Assembly: GCA_910588625.1 (NCBI GenBank)
Contig: CAJUQN010000010.1
Span: 1 to 57,495, forward strand
Length of the DNA stretch: 57,495 bases
Direction of reading: 5' to 3'
DNA from: an uncultured Oscillospiraceae bacterium
GTDB taxonomy: Bacteria; Bacillota; Clostridia; Oscillospirales; Oscillospiraceae
Position numbers and translations under genes: made by a program. Below the pieces are notes generated by a model, which saw only the letters and a list, made by a program, of their open reading frames with translations, was not told where the DNA came from and searched no databases. Of this stretch, positions 25,382 to 32,610 are shown in pieces. The stretch's first letter is position 1; every line of letters starts with the position of its first letter.

Positions 25382-26650
25382 ATGTATACTCATGTGATTT
25401 TTGATTTAGACGGCACCCTTCTCAGCACCATCGACGACCTGGCGGACGCGGGCAACCACGTTTGTCAGGCCCACGGCTGGCCCACCCACACGGTAGACGA
25501 GTTCAAGTATATGGTGGGCAACGGCATCCCCAATCTGGTGCGGCGCTTCACCCCCGACGGGATCAGCGAGGAGGAATTCCAGGCCGCACTGGCAGAGTAT
25601 TCCACCTATTATGACGCCCACAAGCAGGACAAAACTGCCCCCTATCCTGGCATCCCCCAGCTGCTGGCCGCGCTCAAAGGGGCAGGCATACACACGGCAG
25701 TTCTGTCCAACAAGGCCCACTCCCTGACCAGCCCGGTGGTAGAGCACTACTTCCCTGGCGTATTTGAGTACGTACAAGGGGCTCTGCCCGATGTGCCCTT
25801 AAAGCCTGACCCCGCCCTGCTCCACACCCTGATGGAGAAGATCGGCGCGGCGCCGGAAACCACCCTCTTTGTGGGCGACAGTAACGTGGATGTGGCCACC
25901 GGCAAAAATGGCGGGCTGACAGTATGCGGTGTACTCTGGGGCTTCCGGGAGCGGGAGGAGCTGAAGGACGCCGGGGCAGAGTGGATCATCCACAGCCCGG
26001 ACCAGCTGGCGGCCATCGTCACCGGTACCGCTCTGCTTACCGGCAGCCAGGCCATGTTCGCGGCGGGCCTGCTGGGCATGGGACGGCTGGCGGCGGTGCC
26101 TACCGAGACCGTTTATGGACTTGCCGCCGACGCCACCCTGGGCTCCGCTGTCCAGGCCGTCTACGAGGCAAAGGGCCGCCCGGAAAGCAAGCCGCTGAAC
26201 GTTCTGGTAGACGGTATGGATATGGTCAAGACCATCTGCTGGGACATCCCGGAGGACGCATACAAGCTGGCTGAAGCCTTCTGGCCTGGACCGCTGACCA
26301 TGATTTTACGGGGGAACGGCTCCCTGCCCCCCACCGTCTCCGCCGGAGGCAAGACCCAGGGCGTGCGTTGTCCCAATCACCCGGACACGCTGGCGGTTAT
26401 CAAGGCGCTGGGCCATCCCCTGGCCTGCCCCTCCGCCAACCGGTCTGGCAGGCCAAGCCCCAAGTTGGCGGGCGAGGTATTGGCACAGCTGGCGGGCCGC
26501 ATTGACGCCGTACTGGACGGCGGCCCCTGCACCGTGGGCGTGGAATCCACCATTTTGGATTTGACCGTCGTGCCCTACCGCATCCTGCGCCAAGGCGGGC
26601 TGAGCCAGGAACAGATCGAGGCCGTTCTGGGCTTAGGTAAAGTCCAATGA
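25382..26650 (+). CDS. Fusion: HAD phosphatase (phosphoglycolate phosphatase-like) + TsaC/YrdC domain
   Basis: One 422-residue reading frame holds two enzymes. Residues 1 to about 215 are a HAD subfamily IA phosphatase with motif I FDLDGTLLST, motif II VLSNKAHS and motif IV VGDSNVDVATGKNGG. Residues from about 225 are a TsaC/Sua5-YrdC domain with AVPTETVYGLAADA, then KGRPESKPLNVLV and CPSANRSGRPSP and VESTILDL. That domain makes threonylcarbamoyl-AMP for t6A in ANN-reading tRNAs. The Sua5-only C-terminal domain is absent, so it is of TsaC length. The join has no stop and no obvious damage. ATG 25382 lacks a strong ribosome site. coaE overlaps its end by 4 bases. Confidence 0.88.
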   Translation: MYTHVIFDLDGTLLSTIDDLADAGNHVCQAHGWPTHTVDEFKYMVGNGIPNLVRRFTPDGISEEEFQAALAEYSTYYDAHKQDKTAPYPGIPQLLAALKGAGIHTAVLSNKAHSLTSPVVEHYFPGVFEYVQGALPDVPLKPDPALLHTLMEKIGAAPETTLFVGDSNVDVATGKNGGLTVCGVLWGFREREELKDAGAEWIIHSPDQLAAIVTGTALLTGSQAMFAAGLLGMGRLAAVPTETVYGLAADATLGSAVQAVYEAKGRPESKPLNVLVDGMDMVKTICWDIPEDAYKLAEAFWPGPLTMILRGNGSLPPTVSAGGKTQGVRCPNHPDTLAVIKALGHPLACPSANRSGRPSPKLAGEVLAQLAGRIDAVLDGGPCTVGVESTILDLTVVPYRILRQGGLSQEQIEAVLGLGKVQ

Positions 26651-27249
26651 CCGTCATCGGTATCACCGGTCCCACCGGGGCGGGCAAAACCACCGTGCTG
26701 AATGTGTTGGAGAACATGGACGGAGCCGTTGCGGACTGCGACGCGGTGTATCATGAACTGCTTCTTACCAGTCAGCCCATGCAAAATGAGCTGAAAATTC
26801 GCTTTGGAACGTCGGTTTTTGATGAAAATGGACACTTGCGCCGGAAAGCGCTTGGTGCTATTGTATTTGAGGATGCCGATGCGCTGAACGATCTGAATGC
26901 CATCACTCACCGATACATCACTGCCGAGCTAACGCGTATGATTGCCCAGGCAAAGACAGACGGCCGTCCTGCCATCGCGCTGGACGCCATCGCTCTGCTG
27001 GAGAGCGGCGCGGGTGATTTGTGCGCCGTCACAGTGGCGGTCACCGCACCGGAGGAGGTCCGGGTTCGCCGCATTATGGAACGGGAAGGCATCTCCAAGG
27101 AGTACGCCCGCGCCCGCGTAACAGCACAGAAGCCCTCCTCATGGTTCGAGGAGCGCTGTACCTATACCCTGCGCAATGACGGAAGCCGGGAGGCCCTGGA
27201 GGCCAAAGCGCGGGCATTATTTGAGTTAATTCTTTATCAAGGAGGATAA
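26647..27249 (+). CDS. coaE: Dephospho-CoA kinase
   Basis: A 200-residue P-loop kinase for the last step of coenzyme A synthesis (phosphorylation of the ribose 3'-OH). P-loop GITGPTGAGKTT is at residues 5-16, then ADCDAVYHELL with the acidic residue of the CoA-binding site, and the lid region with VRRIMEREGISKEYARARV. The family sequence is usually GLTGGIGSGKS, so the P-loop here is slightly variant (PTGAGKT). The start ATG overlaps the upstream stop (ATGA). Confidence 0.88.
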   Translation: MTVIGITGPTGAGKTTVLNVLENMDGAVADCDAVYHELLLTSQPMQNELKIRFGTSVFDENGHLRRKALGAIVFEDADALNDLNAITHRYITAELTRMIAQAKTDGRPAIALDAIALLESGAGDLCAVTVAVTAPEEVRVRRIMEREGISKEYARARVTAQKPSSWFEERCTYTLRNDGSREALEAKARALFELILYQGG

Positions 27250-27254
27250 ATGAA

Positions 27255-28658
27255 ATGGAAGAAAAGACGCCGGGCCAGCAGCTGCGGGAGGCATTGCTGA
27301 CCCAGAAAAAGAACGGCTGGGACGTGGTGGACGAGGCCACGGAACGGGCCATTTTTGACTACTGCGAGGGCTATAAGGCCTTTCTGGACCGGGGCAAAAC
27401 CGAGCGCGCCTGTGTGGATTACACGGTGGATCTGGCTAAGGCCGCGGGTTTTGTTCCTCTGGAGCGAGGAATGGAGCTACACCCCGGCTCTAAGGTGTAC
27501 CGGGTGAACCGGGGCCGGGCCATTACTTTGGCCATCATCGGCTCCACGCCGCTGGACCAGGGCATATCCATGACTGCTTCCCACATTGACAGCCCCCGGC
27601 TGGACCTGAAGCCCACCCCTTTGTATGAGGACAGTGAACTGGCCTTCTTCAAGACCCACTATTATGGCGGAATCAAAAAGTATCAGTGGGTGACCATCCC
27701 CTTGGAGCTGCAGGGGGTGGTGGCTATGAAGGATGGGTCTGTGGTCAACGTGGCCGTGGGCTCCCACCCCGGCGATCCCCTGTTTACCATTGATGACCTA
27801 CTGCCCCATCTGGGGGCGGAGCAGTCCAAAAAGGCCCTTGGCGAGGCCATCCCCGCTGAGAGTCTGAACATTTTGGTGGGCAGCCGTCCCCTCAAAGATG
27901 ATGACGGCAGCGACCGGGTAAAGCTGGCGGTTATGAAGATGCTATACGATCATTATGGCATCCGGGAGGCAGACTTTATCTCCGCGGAGATTGAAGCCGT
28001 CCCCGCCTTCAACGCCGTGGATATCGGGTTTGACCGCTCCCTCATCGGCGCTTACGGCCACGACGACCGGGTGTGCGGCTATGCCGCCTTGAAAGCTTTG
28101 CTGGATCTGGACGGCATGCCTGTCCGCACCGCCGTGTGCGTGTTGGCGGACAAAGAGGAGATCGGCTCCGAGGGTGTCAGCGGGATGCAATCCACATTCT
28201 TTGACACTTTTGTGGGCGATCTGTGCGCCACTCAAAAGGTGCCCCTGCGGGTGTGCCTGGAGAAGTCTTTCTGTCTGTCCACCGATGTGACGGCGGCTTT
28301 TGATCCCAATTTCCCGGACGTCTACGAAAAGAATAACTCTGCCCGTGTGAATTACGGCATCGGGCTTTGCAAGTATACCGGTTCCCGCGGCAAGGGCGGC
28401 GCGTCCGACGCCGGCGCGGAGCTGGTGGCCTACGTCCGCCGTCTGCTGGATGACAAGGGCGTCTTGTGGCAGATGGCGGAGCTGGGCGCGGCCGACAAGG
28501 GCGGCGGCGGCACTGTGGCCTGCTACATGGCCAACCGCAACATCGACACGCTGGACGCCGGCGTCCCTGTGCTGAGTATGCACGCCCCCTTTGAGACCGT
28601 GTCCAAGCTGGACTGCTACATGACCTATTCCGCTTGCAAAGCCGTTTATATGGCGTAA
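27255..28658 (+). CDS. M18 family zinc aminopeptidase
   Basis: A 467-residue cytosolic metallopeptidase. TASHIDSPRLDLKP near residue 97 carries the metal-binding His and Asp, DKEEIGSEG near 300 the catalytic and metal Glu, and the C-terminal SMHAPFETVSKLD near 437 the last His. Such enzymes remove N-terminal acidic or hydrophobic residues from peptides. A strong GGAGG lies at 27241-27245. Two ATGs follow it; ATG 27255 is in frame. It is followed by a repeat copy with a perfect hairpin that can terminate transcription. Confidence 0.9.
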   Translation: MEEKTPGQQLREALLTQKKNGWDVVDEATERAIFDYCEGYKAFLDRGKTERACVDYTVDLAKAAGFVPLERGMELHPGSKVYRVNRGRAITLAIIGSTPLDQGISMTASHIDSPRLDLKPTPLYEDSELAFFKTHYYGGIKKYQWVTIPLELQGVVAMKDGSVVNVAVGSHPGDPLFTIDDLLPHLGAEQSKKALGEAIPAESLNILVGSRPLKDDDGSDRVKLAVMKMLYDHYGIREADFISAEIEAVPAFNAVDIGFDRSLIGAYGHDDRVCGYAALKALLDLDGMPVRTAVCVLADKEEIGSEGVSGMQSTFFDTFVGDLCATQKVPLRVCLEKSFCLSTDVTAAFDPNFPDVYEKNNSARVNYGIGLCKYTGSRGKGGASDAGAELVAYVRRLLDDKGVLWQMAELGAADKGGGGTVACYMANRNIDTLDAGVPVLSMHAPFETVSKLDCYMTYSACKAVYMA

Positions 28659-28722
28659 CCTGCTTTTTCTTGTAAGAAAAAGCAGGCAAAAAGAACTTTT
28701 AGCTCGCTTCCGCTCATACAAT
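28657..28722 (+). repeat. Post-stop two-hairpin repeat, copy C
   Basis: Best preserved first hairpin: CCTGCTTTTTCTT at 28659-28671 pairs exactly with AAGAAAAAGCAGG (28674-28686), followed by CAAAAAGAACTTTTAGCTCGCTTCCGCTC. It begins at the aminopeptidase stop codon. Confidence 0.7.
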
Positions 28723-28776
28723 CATTCCACGTTTCCGCCCGACAACGAAAGTTCTGCTATCTTTTCGTCATAAAAA

Positions 28777-28816
28777 TCCTCTTTTGCGGAAAAGCTACCG
28801 CAAAAGGGGGTTTTTT
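28777..28816 (+). terminator. Terminator-like hairpin that ends at the next start codon
   Basis: CTTTTGCGG (28781-28789) pairs with CCGCAAAAG (28798-28806); GGGG and six T follow, then C and the ATG of the next gene. The 3' arm overlaps the only ribosome site (AAAAGGGGG). Confidence 0.7.
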
Positions 28817-28817
28817 C

Positions 28818-29531
28818 ATGACTGAGGATACCAGGCCGACGGAGTCCGGCGGCGACGAGGAGCAGAGCGACCTCCAGCAGCAAATCGTAGACATGGGCTC
28901 CAGTACTGTCAAAACAAAGGACGGCACCATCCACACCTTGACCATCGTAGGCACCATCGAGGGCCACCAGGAGGAGCGCTCTGGGGCAAAAACCACCAAA
29001 TATGAGCACATTCTCCCCTTCCTGGCCAGTTTGGAAGAGAGCGACGAGGCGGACGGCCTGCTCATCCTGCTCAACACCATGGGGGGTGACATTGAGGCGG
29101 GGCTTGCCATTGCGGAGATGATCGCCGGAATGCACAAGCCCACTGTGTCCCTGGTGCTGGGGGGCGGTCACTCCATCGGCGTGCCGCTGGCGGTAGCGGC
29201 AAAGGAGTCCTTTATTGTCCCCTCTGGGGCCATGACCATTCATCCTGTACGCCTCAACGGGCTTGTCATCGGGGTGAGCCAAACCTTTCACTACTTTGAA
29301 CGCATCCAGGACCGCATTTGTGACTTTGTCACCCGGAACAGCCGCATCAGCCGGGAGGACTTCGAACACCTGATGCTGAACACCGGCGAGATGGCCGCCG
29401 ATGTGGGCACTGTCATTTATGGCACCGAGGCGGTGGAAATGGGCATCATCGACCATCTGGGCGGGCTGTCCGACGCGCTGGAATGCCTGCACCGGCAGAT
29501 GCGGGAGGAACGAGAGCGTCGGGAGCTCTAA
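28818..29531 (+). CDS. tepA: ClpP-like serine protease, TepA family
   Basis: A 237-residue protein of the ClpP/crotonase fold without a signal peptide. LLILLNTMGGDIEAGLAIAEMI (residues 74-95), the nucleophile Ser in GGGHSIGVPLA near 117 and the catalytic His in GAMTIHPVR near 138 match TepA (translocation-enhancing protein, YmfB of Bacillus) rather than ClpP itself. The polar 30-residue N-terminal extension is also TepA-like. It has been linked to degradation of signal or membrane peptides. The start ATG 28818 sits directly after a hairpin that hides the ribosome site. Confidence 0.88.
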   Translation: MTEDTRPTESGGDEEQSDLQQQIVDMGSSTVKTKDGTIHTLTIVGTIEGHQEERSGAKTTKYEHILPFLASLEESDEADGLLILLNTMGGDIEAGLAIAEMIAGMHKPTVSLVLGGGHSIGVPLAVAAKESFIVPSGAMTIHPVRLNGLVIGVSQTFHYFERIQDRICDFVTRNSRISREDFEHLMLNTGEMAADVGTVIYGTEAVEMGIIDHLGGLSDALECLHRQMREERERREL

Positions 29532-29538
29532 GGGATGC

Positions 29539-29567
29539 TTGAAAGGGGCGGGGTTTCGTGCTATACT
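29539..29567 (+). promoter_or_regulatory. Promoter of the acetyltransferase leader
   Basis: TTGAAA, 17 bases, TATACT. Confidence 0.65.
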
Positions 29568-29598
29568 TGTGCCATTCTTTCTAACCGAGGTGGTATGC

Positions 29599-29640
29599 GT
29601 GAAGCGTTGCATTGCCTTGCGCGGGATCGTCATTAAATAA
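29599..29640 (+). CDS. Putative 13-residue leader peptide
   Basis: GTG start at 29599 with GAGG 8 bases upstream; the peptide reads VKRCIALRGIVIK and stops 22 bases before the acetyltransferase start. Its codons 8-11 form the left arm of a hairpin whose right arm covers the acetyltransferase start codon. This is the classic arrangement of erm and cat translational attenuators. An overlapping ATG frame (29595-29636, MREALHCLARDRH) is the alternative. Confidence 0.5.
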   Translation: MKRCIALRGIVIK

Positions 29641-29672
29641 AATGATTTCAGGAGGTTATCCGATGATCCCGC
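29621..29672 (+). promoter_or_regulatory. Translational attenuator hairpin
   Basis: GCGGGATCGTC (29621-29631) pairs with GATGATCCCGC (29662-29672): 11 pairs with one G-U, closing a loop that holds the ribosome site AGGAGG (29650-29655). The start codon lies in the right arm. Confidence 0.6.
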
Positions 29673-30289
29673 AATGGAAAATTTATCCGCGCCCCCAGGG
29701 GCACAGCACCGTATACCTGCAAAATGTGGTGACTGACCCCTCCATCATCGTGGGCGAATACAGCACCTATGACGATTTTGTCCACGACCCCAGGGATTTT
29801 CAGCGAAACAACGTGCTCTACCACTACCCTGTCAACCACGAACGGCTGGTGATCGGGAAGTTCTGCTCCATCGCCTGCGGCGCAAGGTTTTTGTTCAACA
29901 GCGCCAACCATGCCCTAGGCAGTCTGTCCACCTACCCGTTTCCCATTTTTTTCGAGGAGTGGGACCTGCCTGTGGAGGACATTCCGAATGCGTGGGACAG
30001 CCACGGAGATATTGTGATGGGTAATGACGTGTGGATTGGCTACGAGGCCGTCATCCTGGCGGGCGTGACCATCGGCGACGGGGCCATTATCGGCGCCCGG
30101 GCCGTGGTAACCCGCGACGTGCCGCCCTATACCATCGTGGGCGGGGTTCCGGCTAAGCCTATTCGCAAACGGTTCAGCGACAACGTGGTCGAACGACTGC
30201 TGAAGCTGAAATGGTGGGACTGGCCCACCCAGCGCATTGCTGGCAACCTGGCGGCAATCCAGTCCGGAGACATTGACCATCTGGTATGA
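29663..30289 (+). CDS. Vat/CatB-type xenobiotic acetyltransferase (hexapeptide repeat)
   Basis: A 208-residue left-handed beta-helix acyltransferase that uses acetyl-CoA. The opening GEYSTYDDF, then IGKFCSIACGARFLFNSANHALGSLSTYPF with the catalytic His (SANHALG), and GNDVWIGYEAVILAGVTIGDGAIIGARAVVTRDVPPYTIVGGVPAK follow the Vat (streptogramin A) and CatB (chloramphenicol) acetyltransferase pattern. ATG 29663 has CAGGAGG 7 bases upstream. The attenuator in front suggests induction by a ribosome-targeting drug. The actual substrate is not shown by sequence. Confidence 0.87.
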   Translation: MIPQWKIYPRPQGHSTVYLQNVVTDPSIIVGEYSTYDDFVHDPRDFQRNNVLYHYPVNHERLVIGKFCSIACGARFLFNSANHALGSLSTYPFPIFFEEWDLPVEDIPNAWDSHGDIVMGNDVWIGYEAVILAGVTIGDGAIIGARAVVTRDVPPYTIVGGVPAKPIRKRFSDNVVERLLKLKWWDWPTQRIAGNLAAIQSGDIDHLV

Positions 30290-30297
30290 TTCAAACG

Positions 30298-30330
30298 GAG
30301 AGCGCGGCAGCTGCCGCGCTCTCTTGCCTT
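30298..30330. terminator. Terminator after the acetyltransferase
   Basis: Perfect palindromic stem GAGAGCGCGGCAG with CTGCCGCGCTCTC (30298-30323), then TTGCCTTTT. Confidence 0.8.
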
Positions 30331-30352
30331 TTGCGCCGTTTTCTGATAGAAT
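30324..30352 (+). promoter_or_regulatory. Promoter of the RluA-family gene
   Basis: TTGCCT, 17 bases, TAGAAT, starting right after the terminator stem. Confidence 0.6.
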
Positions 30353-30390
30353 GGCCGGAGACTTGAACCATTTTAGAGGAGGCGCATATT

Positions 30391-31362
30391 TTGAAGGAGT
30401 TTACCATAGGCCCCAATGACGCGGGCCAGCGGCTGGACCGCTGGATCGCCAAAACCCTGCCCCTCCTCCCTGCCCCGCTGGCACAGAAATACATCCGGCT
30501 CAAACGGGTAAAGGTCAATGGAAAGGGCTCCAGGCGGGATGTACGGCTCCAAAAGGGGGATGTGCTCCAGCTGTACATCAACGACGAATTCTTTGAGAGA
30601 CCGACCCGCGAAAACGCATTTTTGTCCGTTTTTAAGCCTCAGCTGGACATTTTATACGAAGATGGGCACATCATGCTGCTGAACAAGCGTCCAGGTATGG
30701 TGGTCCACCCCGACGACCAGGAGCGGGTCAACACCCTCATCACCCATGTCCAGGCGTATCTGTACCAAAAAAAGGAGTGGTCTCCTTATTGGGAAAACTC
30801 TTTTGCCCCCGCTCTGTGCAACCGCATCGACCGCAACACCGGGGGTATCGTCATCGCCGCTAAAACCGCCGAGGCCCTGCGGGTGATGAACCAGAAAATA
30901 CGGGACCGGGAACTGCAAAAGCTGTATCTGTGCGTGGTCCAAGGCACTATAAAACCCAGAGAGGGACAGCTCAAAGGATACATCTTGAAGGATGAGGACA
31001 AAGCCCAAGTAAAAGTGTTCGACAAACCCGTGCCCGGCGGAAAAACGGCGGTGACACTGTATAAAACGCTGGAAACACGAAACGGGCTTTCTCTCGTGGA
31101 ATGTGACCTCATCACTGGGCGGACCCATCAGATCCGCGCCCAGTTTGCGGCCGCCGGGCATCCTTTGTTGGGCGACGGCAAATATGGGCGGGAGCGGAAC
31201 AACAAGCGGCTTGACCGGAAATTCCAGGCGCTGTACTCCTATAAGCTGCGGTTCGCGTTCACCACAGACGCGGGCTGTTTGGAACATTTGAACGGCCGGG
31301 AGTGGACGGTAGAAAACGTGGATTTTGTGGAGGAGTATTTCCCAAGGAGTGACCAAGATTGA
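30391..31362 (+). CDS. RluA family pseudouridine synthase
   Basis: A 323-residue RNA-modifying enzyme that isomerises uridine to pseudouridine in rRNA or tRNA. An N-terminal S4 RNA-binding domain (about residues 10-65) precedes the catalytic domain with CNRIDRNTGGIVIAAKT, where the Asp after R-I is the catalytic residue (HRLDxxTSG in most members; H is Cys-Asn here), and LITGRTHQIRAQFAAAGHPLLGD near 238. The start codon is TTG 30391 with GAGGAGG upstream. The exact uridine target is unknown. The next gene overlaps its stop. Confidence 0.9.
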   Translation: MKEFTIGPNDAGQRLDRWIAKTLPLLPAPLAQKYIRLKRVKVNGKGSRRDVRLQKGDVLQLYINDEFFERPTRENAFLSVFKPQLDILYEDGHIMLLNKRPGMVVHPDDQERVNTLITHVQAYLYQKKEWSPYWENSFAPALCNRIDRNTGGIVIAAKTAEALRVMNQKIRDRELQKLYLCVVQGTIKPREGQLKGYILKDEDKAQVKVFDKPVPGGKTAVTLYKTLETRNGLSLVECDLITGRTHQIRAQFAAAGHPLLGDGKYGRERNNKRLDRKFQALYSYKLRFAFTTDAGCLEHLNGREWTVENVDFVEEYFPRSDQD

Positions 31363-31832
31363 CTTACGAAATCCTGAATCTGAGGGAACACACGGAGCTT
31401 CTGGAGACGGCGGCGGCGTGGTTCCATGCCAAATGGGGCGTACCTTTGGAGGCCTATCAGGAGAGCATGGCGCAGTGTGTCAAACGCGAAGGACCGGTAC
31501 CACAGTGGTATGCGGCTGTGAGCGGCAGGGAGATCATCGGCGGGCTGGGCGTGATCGAAAACGACTTTCACAACCGGAAGGACCTCTCCCCCAACGTGTG
31601 CGCGGTTTATGTTGAGGAAAAATACCGCTGTCAGGGCATTGCGGGGAAATTGCTGAACCATGTCTGTGAGGATATGTCCGGATTTGGCATTGATCTGCTT
31701 TACCTGCTGACCGACCACACCTCTTTTTATGAACGGTACGGCTGGGAGTTCTTCTGCATGGCCCAGGGAGACGGCCAGGAGGAGCCGTCTCGGATCTATA
31801 TCCGCCATTGGCACGCATCATGTCGGACTTGA
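31359..31832 (+). CDS. GNAT family N-acetyltransferase
   Basis: A 157-residue protein with the GNAT acetyl-CoA motif A: NVCAVYVEEKYRCQGIAGKLLNHV (about residues 70-93, the R-x-x-G-x-G/A pattern) and LTDHTSFYERYGWEF as the usual final beta-alpha unit. The start codon is TTG 31359 with AAGGAG 9 bases upstream; it overlaps the RluA stop, so the two are co-translated. The acceptor substrate is unknown. Confidence 0.85.
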   Translation: MTYEILNLREHTELLETAAAWFHAKWGVPLEAYQESMAQCVKREGPVPQWYAAVSGREIIGGLGVIENDFHNRKDLSPNVCAVYVEEKYRCQGIAGKLLNHVCEDMSGFGIDLLYLLTDHTSFYERYGWEFFCMAQGDGQEEPSRIYIRHWHASCRT

Positions 31833-32272
31833 AAAATTACCGGCTGGGCTTTGACCCGTGGGGGCTGGGACTGTTTCTGCTTATCATGACGCCAAATTTC
31901 GTGTGGTTCGCGGTTCCCGCGCCTAACGACATTTTGCGGGCGGAATCCGTCACACCGGTGATAGATATGTTCGCTCAAGTACTCCAAACCATCACGGTAG
32001 CGGCGCTGTGCGGGGTGGCCAATATCACACAAGGCAGGCCAAAACGAGGTTATCAAATCAGTATCGCCGTATGTGTTGGCCTGTATTTTACCGGATGGGC
32101 CATCTATTATACCGGAATCACAAGCGCCATCATAATTCTTGACTTGTGCCTTGCCCCGTGCGGAGCGCTCCTGTTATATGCGCTAACGCGGAAAAATATC
32201 ACCGCCGTCATTTCCGCGGGCGGTTTCACCCTCTGCCACCTGATTTATGGCATCGTCAATTTTATCCCATAA
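31820..32272 (+). CDS. Four-helix membrane protein of unknown function
   Basis: A 150-residue protein with four hydrophobic helices (about 15-33, 50-69, 81-101 and 106-124, then a fifth weaker one to the end). Residues LGLFLLIMTPNFVWFAVPAPND at the start resemble small uncharacterised membrane proteins of Clostridia. It overlaps the GNAT gene by 13 bases and is the last gene of the RluA operon. ATG 31820 is chosen, but TTG 31808 is also possible, and neither has a clear ribosome site. Confidence 0.65.
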   Translation: MSDLKNYRLGFDPWGLGLFLLIMTPNFVWFAVPAPNDILRAESVTPVIDMFAQVLQTITVAALCGVANITQGRPKRGYQISIAVCVGLYFTGWAIYYTGITSAIIILDLCLAPCGALLLYALTRKNITAVISAGGFTLCHLIYGIVNFIP

Positions 32273-32277
32273 AATTT

Positions 32278-32311
32278 CCGGCGCGGTCAAAATGACCGCG
32301 CCGGCGCTTTT
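32278..32311. terminator. Terminator after the RluA operon
   Basis: Perfect 12-bp stem CCGGCGCGGTCA with TGACCGCGCCGG around AAA, then CGCTTTT. Confidence 0.85.
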
Positions 32312-32324
32312 CCTCCGTTACCGG

Positions 32325-32406
32325 GCGCAAACCTTGGAGGAGTGCCCCGATCGCAGCGAACTAAAAGTTCTTTTTCGGTTCCTTTTTCTTTCAAGAAAAA
32401 GGAACG
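32325..32406 (-). repeat. Post-stop two-hairpin repeat, copy D
   Basis: On the minus strand, just after the copA stop: GTTCCTTTTTCTT pairs exactly with AAGAAAAAGGAAC (hairpin 32378-32405), then CGAAAAAGAACTTTTAGTTCGC with the second palindrome GAACTTTTAGTTC. Confidence 0.7.
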
Positions 32407-32409
32407 CCC

Positions 32410-32610
32410 TTACGCAATGCTGACCACCTGATACCCGGCCTCCTCCACGGCGGCGCGGATGGCGTCGTCGGATACGTCGCCGGCGACCACGGCGGTTTTG
32501 GTGTCCAGGTCCACAGTGGCGGTGGCGCCGGGGATGCCGTTCAGCGCCTTGTCCACGTGGGCACGGCAGTGCTGGCACATCATGCCCTCAATGACAACTT
32601 TCTTTTCCAT
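32410..32610 (-). CDS. copZ: CopZ-like copper chaperone from an internal start in copA
   Basis: In-frame nested start: ATG at 32610 with the ribosome site AAAGGAG (32628-32622) 11 bases upstream, inside the linker of copA. Translation gives a 66-residue protein with the single HMA domain (GMMCQHCRAHVD), the exact size of free CopZ chaperones. This would deliver Cu+ to the ATPase. Sequence supports the start; actual separate production is inference. Confidence 0.5.
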   Translation of the reverse strand: MEKKVVIEGMMCQHCRAHVDKALNGIPGATATVDLDTKTAVVAGDVSDDAIRAAVEEAGYQVVSIA

